64,000 nucleotides of DNA from assembly GCA_963665185.2 (NCBI GenBank), contig CAXXPO010000003.1, positions 157,997 through 221,996 on the forward strand, given 5' to 3'. The notes below the pieces were generated by a model. It had not been told where the DNA came from. It did not search any database and was given only the letters and a program-made list of their open reading frames with translations. Every line of letters starts with the position of its first letter. The stretch's first letter is position 1. Shown piece after piece: positions 53,147 through 63,290 of this stretch. Source of the stretch: G963665185 sp963665185 (GTDB taxonomy: Bacteria; Desulfobacterota; Desulfovibrionia; Desulfovibrionales; Desulfovibrionaceae). Both the position numbers and the translations under genes were made by a program.

Positions 53147-55567
53147 CTATGAAGCCCCGGTTTCCTTTTCCGTATCCTCCATCTTCACCGGAACCACGCC
53201 GGAACGGAAGTGCACGTCCATCTGGGGAAAGGATATCTCAATGGAGTTCTCGCGAAACGCCTTGTCCACCGCGTGGCGCAGTTCGGAAAGGGTGGTGAGC
53301 ACCACGTCGATGTCGTCGATCCAGACCCGGAGAATGAAGTCCAGGCTGCTGGAACCGAAGTTGTCGAACAGCACGCTGGGTTTGGGGGCGCGCAGCACAT
53401 GCTTATGGGCCTCGGCCACTCCCAGAAGCGTCTTCACCACCAGTTCCGTGTCCGATCCATAGGCCACGCCCACAACCACGTCCCGGCGTACGGTATCGTT
53501 GTTCTGGGTCCAGTTGAGAATACGGTTGGTTATAAGGTCGGAATTGGGGATGATGAGCACGGCGTTGTCAAAGGTTTCCACGGTGGTGGACCGAAAGCTT
53601 ATCTTGCGCACCGTGCACCAGACCGTATCGAACTGGAGCACGTCGCCTTCCTTGATGGACCGGCCGAAAAGCAGAATCAGTCCGCTGATGAAATTGTTGA
53701 CTATGTTCTGAAGGCCGAAACCGATGCCGACGCTCAAACCACCGGCGATCACGGTCAGGCTGGTCAGGCTGATGCCCAGGATGTACAGGGAAACGAGAAT
53801 ATACAGCCCCCAGGCCCCGTACTCGGCCAGGACCTGAAGCGAGGAGATGGAATCCCGTTTTGCCCGGTTCCAGCCGTTTCCCATATCGCCGATGATGTCC
53901 CGGAAAATGGCCGTTCCCGTCCGGGTTGCATAAAAGAGCACGATCACGATGAAAATGCTTGCCAGACGGATCGAAAATCCCTTCAGGCTCATTTCCAGAT
54001 CCACCAGCCTGCGGAGGATGAAAAATCCGCCCAGGTGCTCGGTCAGCCAGAAACCCGCGGCAAAAAACGTCAGGGACCAGGCCAGAGGGGTGGACACGCC
54101 CAACAGGATGCCCTTGGCCAGTTTGACCGAGCGCGAAGTGGCCGGCATCGCCAGCATGCTTTTCAGCAGCATGCTCAGGGAGGAGGAAACCAAAAACGCG
54201 CCTATGAACAGAAAGACGAGCACCAGCAACACCACGGACAGCCTGCCCATGCCGGCAAAAGACAGCAGGGCCAGGGCAATGCACACTCCGGGAAGAACAG
54301 CGAGCAGCGTCCGACTGAACAGGTGGTACTTTTCCAGGTCATACCTCCGTTTGCGGCTGCGCACCAGGGGAAGCACCATGACCACGCCCCAGACAAGGCT
54401 GATCACGGCATTGGGCATGGTCGCCCCCATGAGCAGCAGGCCGAAGGAAAAAAGCAGCAGATAGATGCGCAGGGGCAGCCGGGCGCGTTCGTCATCCCGG
54501 AAATGGCGGCGCACGCTCCAGGCCGTGCCTATGGCTCCCCAGGCCTGGAAGATGCTGCCCATCAGCCGCACCGGGCCGGCAAGGTCTGTCGCTCCGCCCA
54601 GGCTTACGGTCGAAAGCCCCACGCCCAGCGACAGAAGGAACCAGGGACGCAGGCTGCCCTGCAGCGGTTTCAAATCCGCCTTCTCTAAAAAGTTGTTTAT
54701 CCGGCCTCGCAGCCAGCTTCCGGAAAAATAAACCAAGGCAGTCACCACAAGGACCACAAGCAGCGCACCCACATACCCTTCCCCGGGAACGCTGGAATAC
54801 CCCTGTCCCTGTTCACGCAACTGGCCTGCCCACACGCGGATATATCCGGGGAGCGTCTGCCAGAACTCCAGGGCGATGACCGGATGCGAACGGGAAAAAA
54901 AGAAGCGTGTCCACAACGTGGGAATTCCCGCTTCCAACTCCCGACTTTTGCTTTCCAGCTTTTCCCGGAAGGAGGCGGTCGCCTTCAGGTTTCGCTCTGC
55001 CCGGGCCATCAGCCCGGCTTGCGCCCGTTCCACGGCTTTGACCTTGTCCACATAGGCGGCCACCATCCGGCGTTCTTCCAGAGCCAGGGTGGATTGATCC
55101 AGGGTTTCGACCTCTTGCAGGATGGCATCCAGGTTTTCCCGGTTCATGCCCAGTTGCGCCCGGAGTTTGCTTATGGGCGTGACAAACCTGTCCACCCGGG
55201 TGATGAGAAGCCGCAACCGTTCGTACAGATCACGGGCTTCCAAAGGACTGTACCGTTCAAAACCCCGCTCCAGGACAATGGCGCTGTATTCGGCCTTGGC
55301 CTTTTCCAGATTGGCGTCCAGGATGTTGGATTCTTCCTTCACCAGACGCTCCAGCTGGACGGTTTCCGCCTCCAACCGGACAAATCTCCTGGTGCGCTCG
55401 GCCACGAGCTCCTTGAAGGCCGACGATCCGGACGTCTCGTTCTGGGCCGGACAAGGAACCGCCAGCCCCAGCCCCAGGAAAAGCAGGGTAAGACAGACGG
55501 GAACGACGCGGAACAAAAATCCCGCCATCTCCGCCATGTTCATCGGCCGCATTGATTTCACAACCAT
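53147..55567 (-). CDS. Large MscS-family mechanosensitive channel (MscK-like)
   Basis: 806-residue inner-membrane channel. An N-terminal signal-like segment (about residues 15-42) precedes a ~200-residue periplasmic coiled-coil region. Then come about eight transmembrane helices and the C-terminal MscS core: V-G-I-G-F-G-L-Q-N-I-V-N-N-F-I-S-G-L-I-L-L-F-G-R-S-I-K-E-G-D near residue 640, followed by the beta domain. MscK-like channels open under membrane tension to release solutes in osmotic downshock. The first ATG (55567) overlaps the end of corA; ATGs at 55552 and 55543 are also possible. No strong ribosome-binding site is seen. Last gene of the RND-CorA operon. Confidence 0.9.
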   Translation of the reverse strand: MVVKSMRPMNMAEMAGFLFRVVPVCLTLLFLGLGLAVPCPAQNETSGSSAFKELVAERTRRFVRLEAETVQLERLVKEESNILDANLEKAKAEYSAIVLERGFERYSPLEARDLYERLRLLITRVDRFVTPISKLRAQLGMNRENLDAILQEVETLDQSTLALEERRMVAAYVDKVKAVERAQAGLMARAERNLKATASFREKLESKSRELEAGIPTLWTRFFFSRSHPVIALEFWQTLPGYIRVWAGQLREQGQGYSSVPGEGYVGALLVVLVVTALVYFSGSWLRGRINNFLEKADLKPLQGSLRPWFLLSLGVGLSTVSLGGATDLAGPVRLMGSIFQAWGAIGTAWSVRRHFRDDERARLPLRIYLLLFSFGLLLMGATMPNAVISLVWGVVMVLPLVRSRKRRYDLEKYHLFSRTLLAVLPGVCIALALLSFAGMGRLSVVLLVLVFLFIGAFLVSSSLSMLLKSMLAMPATSRSVKLAKGILLGVSTPLAWSLTFFAAGFWLTEHLGGFFILRRLVDLEMSLKGFSIRLASIFIVIVLFYATRTGTAIFRDIIGDMGNGWNRAKRDSISSLQVLAEYGAWGLYILVSLYILGISLTSLTVIAGGLSVGIGFGLQNIVNNFISGLILLFGRSIKEGDVLQFDTVWCTVRKISFRSTTVETFDNAVLIIPNSDLITNRILNWTQNNDTVRRDVVVGVAYGSDTELVVKTLLGVAEAHKHVLRAPKPSVLFDNFGSSSLDFILRVWIDDIDVVLTTLSELRHAVDKAFRENSIEISFPQMDVHFRSGVVPVKMEDTEKETGAS

Positions 55568-56622
55568 TTCCGTTTTCTAAAGTAGACGAGCATACCCACG
55601 GCCACGAGTACCATGACGCCCCACAAGGCAAAATAACCGTATTTCCACTCCAGTTCGGGAAGATACCTGAAGTTCGTGCCATATATCCCGGCCAGAAAGG
55701 TCAGGGGAATGAATATGGTGGAAAATATGGTCAGAAAACGCATGATGTCCGAAAGTTTGTTGGCCACTGCCGAATTGTACACATTCAGCTGGCCTGTCAG
55801 GATTTCCTTGTAGGCTTCCGTTGCCTCGCCCACCTGGTCGGCCAGATCGCGCAGATCGCGCAGATAGGGCATGGTTTCGGGCCTGACCAGTTCGCTCTCC
55901 AGCCGGGGAAGCCGCCCCGCGATGTCCCTGGCCGGGCGCACCGCCTTGACCACATAGGCCAGTTCCCGCTTGAGCAGGGAAATATTCTCCAGGATATCCG
56001 CTCCGGGATTGTCCAGCAGCAATTCGTCCTGCTCTTCGATCTGGTCTCCGAGTTCTTCCACAATCCGGGCATAATTCTCAAAAACGCAGTCCACCAGGGC
56101 ATAGGCCAGGTAGTCCGCCCCAAGCTTGCGGATACGGGCGCGCGGAGCGCGCAGCCGCCGCCGTACAGGGTCGAACACGTCGCCCACCCGTTCCTGGAAG
56201 GTCAGGACAAACCCCTGCCCGAGCACCAGGCTCAGCTGCTCGGAGTGCACGCTGGCCCCGTCGTCCTCCAGAAAGAGCATTTTCAGACAGACGAAGACGA
56301 TATCGTCATGTTCTTCAATCTTGGGCCGGTCCGCGGTGTTGAGCACGTCCTCCATCACCAGGGGGGGAAGCCAAAAACAGTCCTTCACCCGCTCTATAAG
56401 GGGTATGTCGTGCAACCCGTCGATATTAATCCAGGTAGTCGTACCCGGCTCAAGATACCGGCCGGGCAGGGCCTCCACCTCCACCTGGGTTTCCGTCAGA
56501 CTGTCCGGCGTGTAGTCCATGACCCGTATCCGGGCAGCCTCCATTTTCTGTTCGCCGACAAAGACGAGACTGCCGGGCGGCAATCCCGCCTTGGCTTCCG
56601 TATGTTTAATGAACCTGGCCAT
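55558..56622 (-). CDS. corA: CorA-family magnesium/divalent cation transporter
   Basis: 354-residue CorA transporter with a large cytoplasmic N-terminal domain and two C-terminal transmembrane helices (about 290-312 and 325-345). The selectivity motif between them reads Y-G-T-N-F instead of the classic Y-G-M-N-F; the Asn and Gly are kept. The family start G-x-V-x-x-G is replaced by a short leader, and W-I-N-I-D-G-L near residue 65 is typical. I start at the ATG at 56622, preceded by GGGGCG. It follows the RND gene by 23 bp and overlaps the mscS-like gene. Confidence 0.88.
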   Translation of the reverse strand: MARFIKHTEAKAGLPPGSLVFVGEQKMEAARIRVMDYTPDSLTETQVEVEALPGRYLEPGTTTWINIDGLHDIPLIERVKDCFWLPPLVMEDVLNTADRPKIEEHDDIVFVCLKMLFLEDDGASVHSEQLSLVLGQGFVLTFQERVGDVFDPVRRRLRAPRARIRKLGADYLAYALVDCVFENYARIVEELGDQIEEQDELLLDNPGADILENISLLKRELAYVVKAVRPARDIAGRLPRLESELVRPETMPYLRDLRDLADQVGEATEAYKEILTGQLNVYNSAVANKLSDIMRFLTIFSTIFIPLTFLAGIYGTNFRYLPELEWKYGYFALWGVMVLVAVGMLVYFRKRKWL

Positions 56623-56645
56623 AATGCGCCCCGATTTTCGAATGG

Positions 56646-59600
56646 TTACGCTGCTTCCGGCGCAGCCCTGTTCCTGTACACCGCGTAGTAGGCAACGGGA
56701 ATGACCACCAGGGTGAACAGGGTGGAGGCGAACAACCCGAAGATGAGCGCCCAGGCCAACCCGGAAAAAATGGGGTCCAGGGTGATGGGCCATGCGCCCA
56801 GGGCCGTGGTCAGGGCCGTGAGCACAATGGGCCGCAGCCTGATGGCCCCGCTTTGCAGCACGGCCTCGTACAGGCCAAGCCCCTGCTTTTGCGCCTCCTG
56901 GATGAATTCTATGAGCACCACGGAGTTGCGGATGACGATGCCCCCCAGGGCGATCATGCCTATCATGCTGGTGGCCGTGAAAAAGACCGGATCTCCGAAG
57001 CCGCCCACCACGTCGCCGGCCACGATGTTCAGCAGCCAGAAACCGGGCAGGATGCCCAGCAGGGTCAGGGGGATGGCCGCCATGATCAGCACGGGCATGA
57101 AGAACGAGTTGGTCTGTATGACCAGCAGCATGTAGATGCCGAGCAGGGCCACGCCAAAGGCGATGCCCAGGTCGCGGAAGACGTCCACGGTGATCTTCCA
57201 TTCGCCCTCGCCCGCCCAGTCCACGCTCAGCCCCTCGGCCAGGGGTTTCTCCTTGAGCTTGCTCCCGAGGTCGATGACCGCCTCGGCGGGCGGAATGCCC
57301 GCTGTTTCGGCAAAAACGTAGGCCACCCGGCGCAGGTTCTTGTGGTAGATGGGCTGGTCGTCCTCCACCTGGACCACGCGGCCCAACTCGGCCAGGGGAA
57401 CCATGTCCCCGCTGGCGCTCTTGACCGGGGTTTCGGCCAACCCCAGATAACTGGAACGGCGGGCCTCGGGCAGAACCAACCGGATGTGCAGCGGCTGACG
57501 TTCGTGCGGTTCGTGCACCGTGGCCGGGACGTCGCCGCCCAGGGCCAGGGCCAGGGTGTCCGCGGCATCGCGGGCCGATACGCCGTGCAGGGCCGCCTTT
57601 TCCTTGTCCAGAATGAAATCAAGCCGCAACCGTGGCGCTTCGGAAGACACGTCCACATCCACCACGCCGGGTTCGTCGCGCATCAACCCGGCCAGGTCGT
57701 CGGCCCCGTCCACCAGGGCGCTGTAAGGTTTGTCCGGCGTTCCGTAGATTTCCGCGGTCAGGGTGGACATGACCGGCGGACCGGGCGGCACCTCCACCAG
57801 CTTGATGCGCGCCTTGTGCAGCGCGGCGATCTCCTGCAGATCCCGCCGAAGCCGCAAAAGAATGGCGTGGCTCTGCATGTCGCGTTCGGACTTGTCGCGC
57901 AGGTTGACGCGGATATCCGCGACGTTCGCTCCCTTGCGCAGAAAGTAGTGGCGCACCATGCCGTTGAAATCCATGGGCGAGGCAATGCCGCTGTAGGTGC
58001 TCACGGAGACGACCTCGGGAACGCCCCGAAGATACGCTTCAAATTCTCGCACCACGCGGTCCGTGGCCTCCAGGGTGGTTCCCTCGTCCATGTCGATGAC
58101 GATCTGGAACTCGTTCTTGTTGTCGAACGGCAGCATCTTCAACGGGACGAAACGCAGGGCCGCCAGACTGAGCGAGCCGAGAAGCAGGAGCACGATCCCG
58201 CCCAACAGGGCCCAGCGCAAAGCGCGCCGTTCCAGAAAGGGCGATACCACGGCCTCGTACACCCGCCGCGTCCGGGTGGGGAAAGAGGAACCGGTCCCGG
58301 CCCCCGCCTTGGGCTTCTTGTCCGCCAGTCCCTTGAGCAGGCTGTAGGCCATCCAGGGCACCACGGTCAGGGCGCAGACAGTGGAAAATATCACGGTAAG
58401 GGGAACGTTGGCGGCCATTGGCGCCATGTAGGGTCCCATCATGCCGGAAATGAAGAACAGGGGCAGAAAGGAAACGATAATGGCCAGGGTGGACATGATG
58501 ACCGGAGGCAGAACCTCGGCCACCCCCGCCAGAGTCGCTTCACGCGGACCCTTCCTGCGCATCAGGATGTGGCGCTGGATGTTGTCGACATTGGTGATGG
58601 GGTCGTCCACCACCAGCCCCAGGGAAAGGATCAGGGCGAAGAGCGTGACCCGGTTGATGGTGTAGCCCAGCACGAAATTCACGCCCAGGGCCAGGGAAAA
58701 GCTGATGGGCACGGCAATGGCCACGATGAGCGCCTCGCGCCAGCCCAACGTGAAGGCCAGAAGGGCCACCACCGTGAGAATGGCGAAGCCCAGCGAGGAG
58801 ATAAGGTCGCTGACCTTGTCCTGGGCGGTCCGGCCGTAGTTGCGGGTAACGGTCATGTCCACGCCGTCGGGCAACACGTCGCGTTGCAGTTCGCGGGCCG
58901 CGGCAACCACATCCCGGGCAACCTGCACGGCATTGGTTCCCTTTTTCTTGGACAGGGCCAGGGTCACGGCGGGCCGGGACGGCTGCTGCGGAAACTCTAT
59001 CCGCGTGTAGCTCTCCGCCTCCTGCGGTCCGTCGTACACCTCGGCCACGTCGCGCAGGTATACGGGCCTGTCGTCGAACACGCCCACCACCAGGTTGTCC
59101 ACCTCGGCGGCGGACAAAAAAAAGGCATTGGCGGCCACGGGCAGTTCCCGGTTGCCCCGGCTGAAGGTTCCGGCAAATCGCGACACATCGGCCCCGGCCA
59201 GGGCCTTGCGCACCTCCAGGGGCGAGACATGGAACCCCTGCATACGTTGCGGTTCCAGCTCCACACGCACCTCGCGGCTGCGTCCCCCCGCAAGGGACAC
59301 GCGGGAAACATCGGGAATACCGGCCAGGCGGTGGAACATTTCCTCGGCCATGCGGCGCAGGGCGAAGTCGTCGTAAATTCGGGAATGCAGGGCCAGGGTT
59401 ACGATGGGAACGTCGTCGATTTCCACGGGCTTGACCACCCAGCCCGAAACCACGCTGGGGGCGAGATCCACGTTGCGCATGATGGTGTTGTGCAGCTTGA
59501 CCAGGGAGTCTTCCCGGTTTTCGCCCACGAAAAACCGCACCGTGACCATGCAGCGGTCGCGGTAGGAGGTGGAATAGACGTATTCCACGCCGTCGAGCTG

Positions 59601-59864
59601 CCAGAGCAGCCGTTCCAGGGGCGTGGCCACGAGCTTTTCCACTTCCTCGGCCGACGCGCCCGGCACGTTGACCATGACATCGGCCATGGGAACCACTATC
59701 TGCGGTTCCTCCTCGCGCGGCGTCTCAAGAATGGCCCCCGTGCCCACGGCCAGGGAAAAGGCCATGAACAGAATGGACAGCCGGGCCGAAAGAAAGGCCC
59801 TGACGACGGACTGGATAATCCCCTTGTTTTCCGAAGGGGAAGGAGGCATTGCCGGAACGCTCAT
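56646..59864 (-). CDS. RND-family efflux transporter, inner-membrane permease (AcrB-like)
   Basis: 1,072-residue proton-driven pump with 12 expected membrane helices and two large periplasmic loops. N-terminal region: P-R-E-E-E-P-Q-I and V-x-V-P-G-A-S-A-E-E-V-E-K; transmembrane helix 4 carries the proton-relay L-G-L-V-V-D-D-P-I-T-N-V-D-N. The periplasmic sequence is of the HAE-2/general type rather than the metal-exporting CusA type. It overlaps the adaptor gene by 4 bp (ATGA). No outer-membrane TolC-like gene lies in the window. Confidence 0.93.
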   Translation of the reverse strand: MSVPAMPPSPSENKGIIQSVVRAFLSARLSILFMAFSLAVGTGAILETPREEEPQIVVPMADVMVNVPGASAEEVEKLVATPLERLLWQLDGVEYVYSTSYRDRCMVTVRFFVGENREDSLVKLHNTIMRNVDLAPSVVSGWVVKPVEIDDVPIVTLALHSRIYDDFALRRMAEEMFHRLAGIPDVSRVSLAGGRSREVRVELEPQRMQGFHVSPLEVRKALAGADVSRFAGTFSRGNRELPVAANAFFLSAAEVDNLVVGVFDDRPVYLRDVAEVYDGPQEAESYTRIEFPQQPSRPAVTLALSKKKGTNAVQVARDVVAAARELQRDVLPDGVDMTVTRNYGRTAQDKVSDLISSLGFAILTVVALLAFTLGWREALIVAIAVPISFSLALGVNFVLGYTINRVTLFALILSLGLVVDDPITNVDNIQRHILMRRKGPREATLAGVAEVLPPVIMSTLAIIVSFLPLFFISGMMGPYMAPMAANVPLTVIFSTVCALTVVPWMAYSLLKGLADKKPKAGAGTGSSFPTRTRRVYEAVVSPFLERRALRWALLGGIVLLLLGSLSLAALRFVPLKMLPFDNKNEFQIVIDMDEGTTLEATDRVVREFEAYLRGVPEVVSVSTYSGIASPMDFNGMVRHYFLRKGANVADIRVNLRDKSERDMQSHAILLRLRRDLQEIAALHKARIKLVEVPPGPPVMSTLTAEIYGTPDKPYSALVDGADDLAGLMRDEPGVVDVDVSSEAPRLRLDFILDKEKAALHGVSARDAADTLALALGGDVPATVHEPHERQPLHIRLVLPEARRSSYLGLAETPVKSASGDMVPLAELGRVVQVEDDQPIYHKNLRRVAYVFAETAGIPPAEAVIDLGSKLKEKPLAEGLSVDWAGEGEWKITVDVFRDLGIAFGVALLGIYMLLVIQTNSFFMPVLIMAAIPLTLLGILPGFWLLNIVAGDVVGGFGDPVFFTATSMIGMIALGGIVIRNSVVLIEFIQEAQKQGLGLYEAVLQSGAIRLRPIVLTALTTALGAWPITLDPIFSGLAWALIFGLFASTLFTLVVIPVAYYAVYRNRAAPEAA

Positions 59865-61009
59865 TGCTTCGGCTCCACAGGCGCACCCGGCGCTTCAACG
59901 GCCACGGTCTCGCCGCCTTCCAGGCCGGAGAGAATCTCCACCATGTCCCCCGCTTCCCCTCTGCTGTCGCCGCTCCGCACATGCACGGCCCGCCAGCCGT
60001 CCGGGGTCTTCAGGCGGACGCTTTCCAGCTGCCCCACCCGGCGCACGGCCGACGCGGGAACCAAGACGGCGTCAAAGGTTCGCACCGGAATGCGCAGCCG
60101 GGCGAACATGCCCTGATACAGTCCCTGCACGGGCGGCAGGCCCACGCGGACGATGAAGGTCCTGGTTCTGGGATCGGCAGAAGGCACGATCTCTTCCACG
60201 ACGCCGGGAACCGTGCTGTCCAGGGCGCCGATTTCCACATCCAGGCGGGTTCCCAGCGGCGCCTTGGCGATCAGCCCTTCGCGCACCATGGCTTCCAGCC
60301 ACATGCCCTTTCCGGTCTGCAGGAGCAGAAGCGGCCTGCCCGGAATCGCCATGTCGCCGGGATCGACCATGCGCTTGATGATTTCGCCGCTGTCCGGCGC
60401 GGTGATGGTGGTGTATCCAAGATTAATCCGGGCCTCTTCCAGGATTTTTTCCGCCTGCTTCACCTGCGCGACCGATCCGGCCAATCCGTCTTCCGCCTGG
60501 CGCAGGGCAGAGACCGCCTGCATGGCATTGCGCCTGGACAATTCCAGTCCTTCGGCCGCCACTGCACCCTGCGCGTGCAGCTTTTGCATCCGTTCATGCG
60601 TCGACCTGGCCTTCTCCTCCGCCGCCCGGGCCGAAGCTATGGCCTCCTCCGCCTGCTTGCGCGCGGATCGGGCACTGTTCAATCCCTGCCTGGCCCGTTC
60701 CAATCGGGATTCCAATTCCCGCGAATCGAGACGCACCAGCACGTCGCCCGGAGCAACCGTGGCTCCGGGCCGGACCTGCAAATACTGGATCTTTCCCGAA
60801 ACCTGCGCCTCGATGCGGATTTCCGTACGGGGACGGATAGTGCCCACAGCCTCATGGATCTCGACGACCTGCTGCCGCACGGCCCGTGCCGTGTGATCCG
60901 GCGTTTTCCGGGCATCACCGTCCCTGTCCTGCGCCAGGGCGGGCAACGCCGCGGCCCACATCACCCACAGGACGGAAAGAATCATAAGTCGTATATTACG
61001 GGGATTCAT
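59861..61009 (-). CDS. RND efflux adaptor (membrane fusion protein)
   Basis: 382-residue periplasmic adaptor. It has an N-terminal signal (L-M-I-L-S-V-L-W-V-M-W-A-A-A-L-P-A-L-A), a lipoyl/barrel-sandwich half (V-G-T-I-R-P-R-T-E-I-R-I), a coiled-coil hairpin (~110-190, Ala/Arg/Glu-rich), the second barrel half (Y-T-T-I-T-A-P-D-S-G-E-I-I-K-R), and beta-barrel and membrane-proximal domains. I start at the ATG at 61009, with AGGAG 9 nt upstream. First gene of the operon; overlaps the pump gene by 4 bp. Confidence 0.92.
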   Translation of the reverse strand: MNPRNIRLMILSVLWVMWAAALPALAQDRDGDARKTPDHTARAVRQQVVEIHEAVGTIRPRTEIRIEAQVSGKIQYLQVRPGATVAPGDVLVRLDSRELESRLERARQGLNSARSARKQAEEAIASARAAEEKARSTHERMQKLHAQGAVAAEGLELSRRNAMQAVSALRQAEDGLAGSVAQVKQAEKILEEARINLGYTTITAPDSGEIIKRMVDPGDMAIPGRPLLLLQTGKGMWLEAMVREGLIAKAPLGTRLDVEIGALDSTVPGVVEEIVPSADPRTRTFIVRVGLPPVQGLYQGMFARLRIPVRTFDAVLVPASAVRRVGQLESVRLKTPDGWRAVHVRSGDSRGEAGDMVEILSGLEGGETVAVEAPGAPVEPKQ

Positions 61010-61203
61010 TTGCGATTTCTCCTGCAAAAAAGTGGATGCCCAGCTATACATCAACCATATCATAAAGAAAACCGGATTGCTGACAATGGCCTGCCGCATT
61101 CGGGGAATTCAATGGATTTTTTCCAGGTCGCGTTATATCCTGCAAAGTAGGGCGAACAGCCACATCCATCTTTCCTTCCCCCAGCCGGAGATGCAACGAT
61201 ACC

Positions 61204-62231
61204 ATGAGCCAACGCGCCGAAATAACATCCTTCTCTGAGGAATACCTTCAGATAAGCCCCAATATCCTGGCCAGCTTCCCCAAATTCAGACCGCCGGTCA
61301 GCCTGTACTTCTTCAAGCCCGAAACCAACATGGTCCAGCTGTACGCCAAACAGGAGGAGCGGGTTTCCAAAACACGACAGGAGGAGGTGGCCGCCCTGTG
61401 CGGAGAAGGCCAGCTTTTCCTTTCACGCGAGGATTACAGGATATATGCCCAGCACATCTGTAAAAAGCTGGGGCTGATTCTGGTGGAAACATCCCTGGAC
61501 GAACGGGACATTGCCGAAATCCTCTACCAGGCATTGAAAATGCGGCTCTGTGAATTCTTCGACCAGCCCACCGAACCGGTCTGGACGGAGCTGTTGAAAA
61601 ACATCACTATTTTCAGCGAGTACATCTGGATAGACCCGTGCAGGGTGGTATATCTGGCCAGGAACCTGCACACGGAGAAACGATCTGGCAGGCCATGGGG
61701 TCAATGCCTGCTTTGTGGGAACGGCCCTGTACATCCTGCAGCACCGGGACAACGGCGATGGACTGGAAAAACTCCAGCTGAACAACGTGGCCGCGGCCCT
61801 GCTGCTGCACGACCTGGGCATGAGCAAGGTTCCCCCCTACATCACGGGCAAGACGACCCCCCTGCGCAAGCAGGAACAGCAGTCCGTGCAATTGCATCCG
61901 TCCGTGGGGCAGAACATTATTTCCCGCCTGAACATCATCACCCCGGAGATTGTCCAAGCGTTGATGGAACACCACGAAACGGCTGGACGGATCAGGCTAC
62001 CCCAACCGTCTGAAGGGGGCGGAGATATCCCCCGCCGGCAGGCTGGCGGCCGTATCCGACGCCTACTGCGCCATGATAGCGTCCCGCCCGTTCCGCGACC
62101 CGTTCCCCATGGTGGCGGCGGCCAAGAAGCTGCTGGCGGAAGCCCGGAGATTCGACCCGGTTCTGCTCAAGGGATTGGTTCAGGTCATGGCCAAGGGATT
62201 GCCGGGATGCGGCAAAACGGAAAACGCTTAG
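61204..62231 (+). pseudogene. HD-GYP-domain protein (putative cyclic-di-GMP phosphodiesterase), two extra bases as read
   Basis: Restored to 341 residues by removing one A from AAA at 61678-61680 (then E-N-D-L-A-G-H-G-V-N-A) and one from AAA at 61977-61979 (then H-E-R-L-D-G-S-G-Y-P). The N-terminal ~150 residues are an uncharacterised helical region. The C-terminal half is an HD-GYP domain: H-D-L-G-M-S-K-V-P, H-P-S-V-G, H-H-E-R-L-D-G-S-G-Y-P and V-S-D-A-Y. The HD motif is H-D-L-G-M rather than H-D-I-G-K. If active it would degrade cyclic di-GMP. It is divergent from the RND operon. Confidence 0.75.
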
Positions 62232-62284
62232 TAGCAGTGGATCTGAATGAAAACGGCGCTGCAACGTTCGACAGAACCGCGCCC

Positions 62285-63097
62285 TTATTGTTTCTTTCCG
62301 GCTATCTGTCCCGGAAAAATGATCTCCAGCCGGAATCCGTGGCCAGAACCCGGGGAAGAGGCGCATCCGCCGCCGTCAGATCGAAAACGATGCGAAAAAC
62401 TCTCGGGATGTTTTCCCGCCCGGACCCTGCTTACGCCCGGAGCATCCAGAACGAACAGCCCCTCCCCCTGTGGATGAAGGCACCCTTCACATCCACGACG
62501 AAACGGGGCGGATCGGGCAGGGTGAAGGTGGAAAAAGGGGCGGGGCCGACCGTGGCAACGCGCAGAATGGTTGCGCCCTCTTGGTGCGCTGCGGAAACAC
62601 GGATGTCCGCCCCTGCCGAGGAGGAAGCGTCTGTCGGGCCGGTGTCCGACGCCCCTGCGGAAGCAGGGACAGGTGTTGTCCTGGGCGGCTTTTGCCACGC
62701 TGCGGCGTCTTCGGAGAACGGTCCGGAAGGCGAAGGGGCAACCAAAGAGGCGGGACGATCTGGAGAAACCATTGCCAGCCGATCCGATTTTTCCTGGAAT
62801 TCCGACGTGGCCGGGCTTTCCGTTTTTTCCATCCGGCACGGCGTATTCGCTCTGCCCGAAGTCCGCAAACTCCCCGCTGTCCGGGGCCGTGACCTTGAGC
62901 ACCAGGGGATAGTCCGCAAGCGAAAAGGAACGCTGCACATCCACGACAATCCGGGACGTATCAAGTTGCCTGTAGGCTTTGGTTCCCTGGCTTCTGCCCT
63001 GCTCCAGGGGAAAACCGGGAAAAATACCCAAGGTGAGAATGCCCATGGCGGCGGCCACCCCCGTTGCCGCCCTGACGAGTTTCATTTTTCCAGCCAT
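62285..63097 (-). pseudogene. Exported AMIN-domain-like protein, two compensating frameshifts as read
   Basis: Restored to 270 residues without stops. An A6 run (T at 62823-62828) has one base too many: five gives D-G-K-T-E-S-P-A-T. A G5 run (C at 62464-62468) is one short: six gives H-R-G-E-G-L-F-V-L-D. A signal/anchor peptide lies at residues ~5-30. Two segments resemble AMIN domains (I-V-V-D-V-Q-R near the start; F-V-V-D-V-K-G-A near 215), joined by a Ser/Pro/Ala-rich linker. AMIN domains target periplasmic proteins to peptidoglycan or outer-membrane machinery. The start at 63097 has GGAGG 8 nt upstream. Confidence 0.6.
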
Positions 63098-63196
63098 CCG
63101 CCGCGCCTCCGCTGAATTTGCCGGGACAGCCCCTGCAGAGGCTGCATCGCTTTAAAAATGTACCCCAGCCACTGCGATCTGGCAAGACGGCGAATT

Positions 63197-63248
63197 CCCG
63201 GACTGCAAGGGTTTCGGGAGCTGTGTCCCGAAACCCTTGCAGTCCGGG
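63197..63248. repeat. Hairpin with 23-bp perfect arms
   Basis: 63197-63219 and 63226-63248 are exact reverse complements (CCCGGACTGC ... GCAGTCCGGG) with a GCTGTG loop. It lies between the AMIN-like gene and the multi-receiver gene, 40 bp after the stop of the latter, and may terminate it. Confidence 0.8.
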
Positions 63249-63290
63249 TACAAGAGGGCGTCCCGCAAACGGAAAAATCCTTCTGAAAAA

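Noticed and set aside
56853..60116. 1,087-residue plus-strand frame opposite the RND pump gene
   Set aside because: Histidine- and glycine-rich antisense composition, no domains; the pump gene on the other strand is clear.
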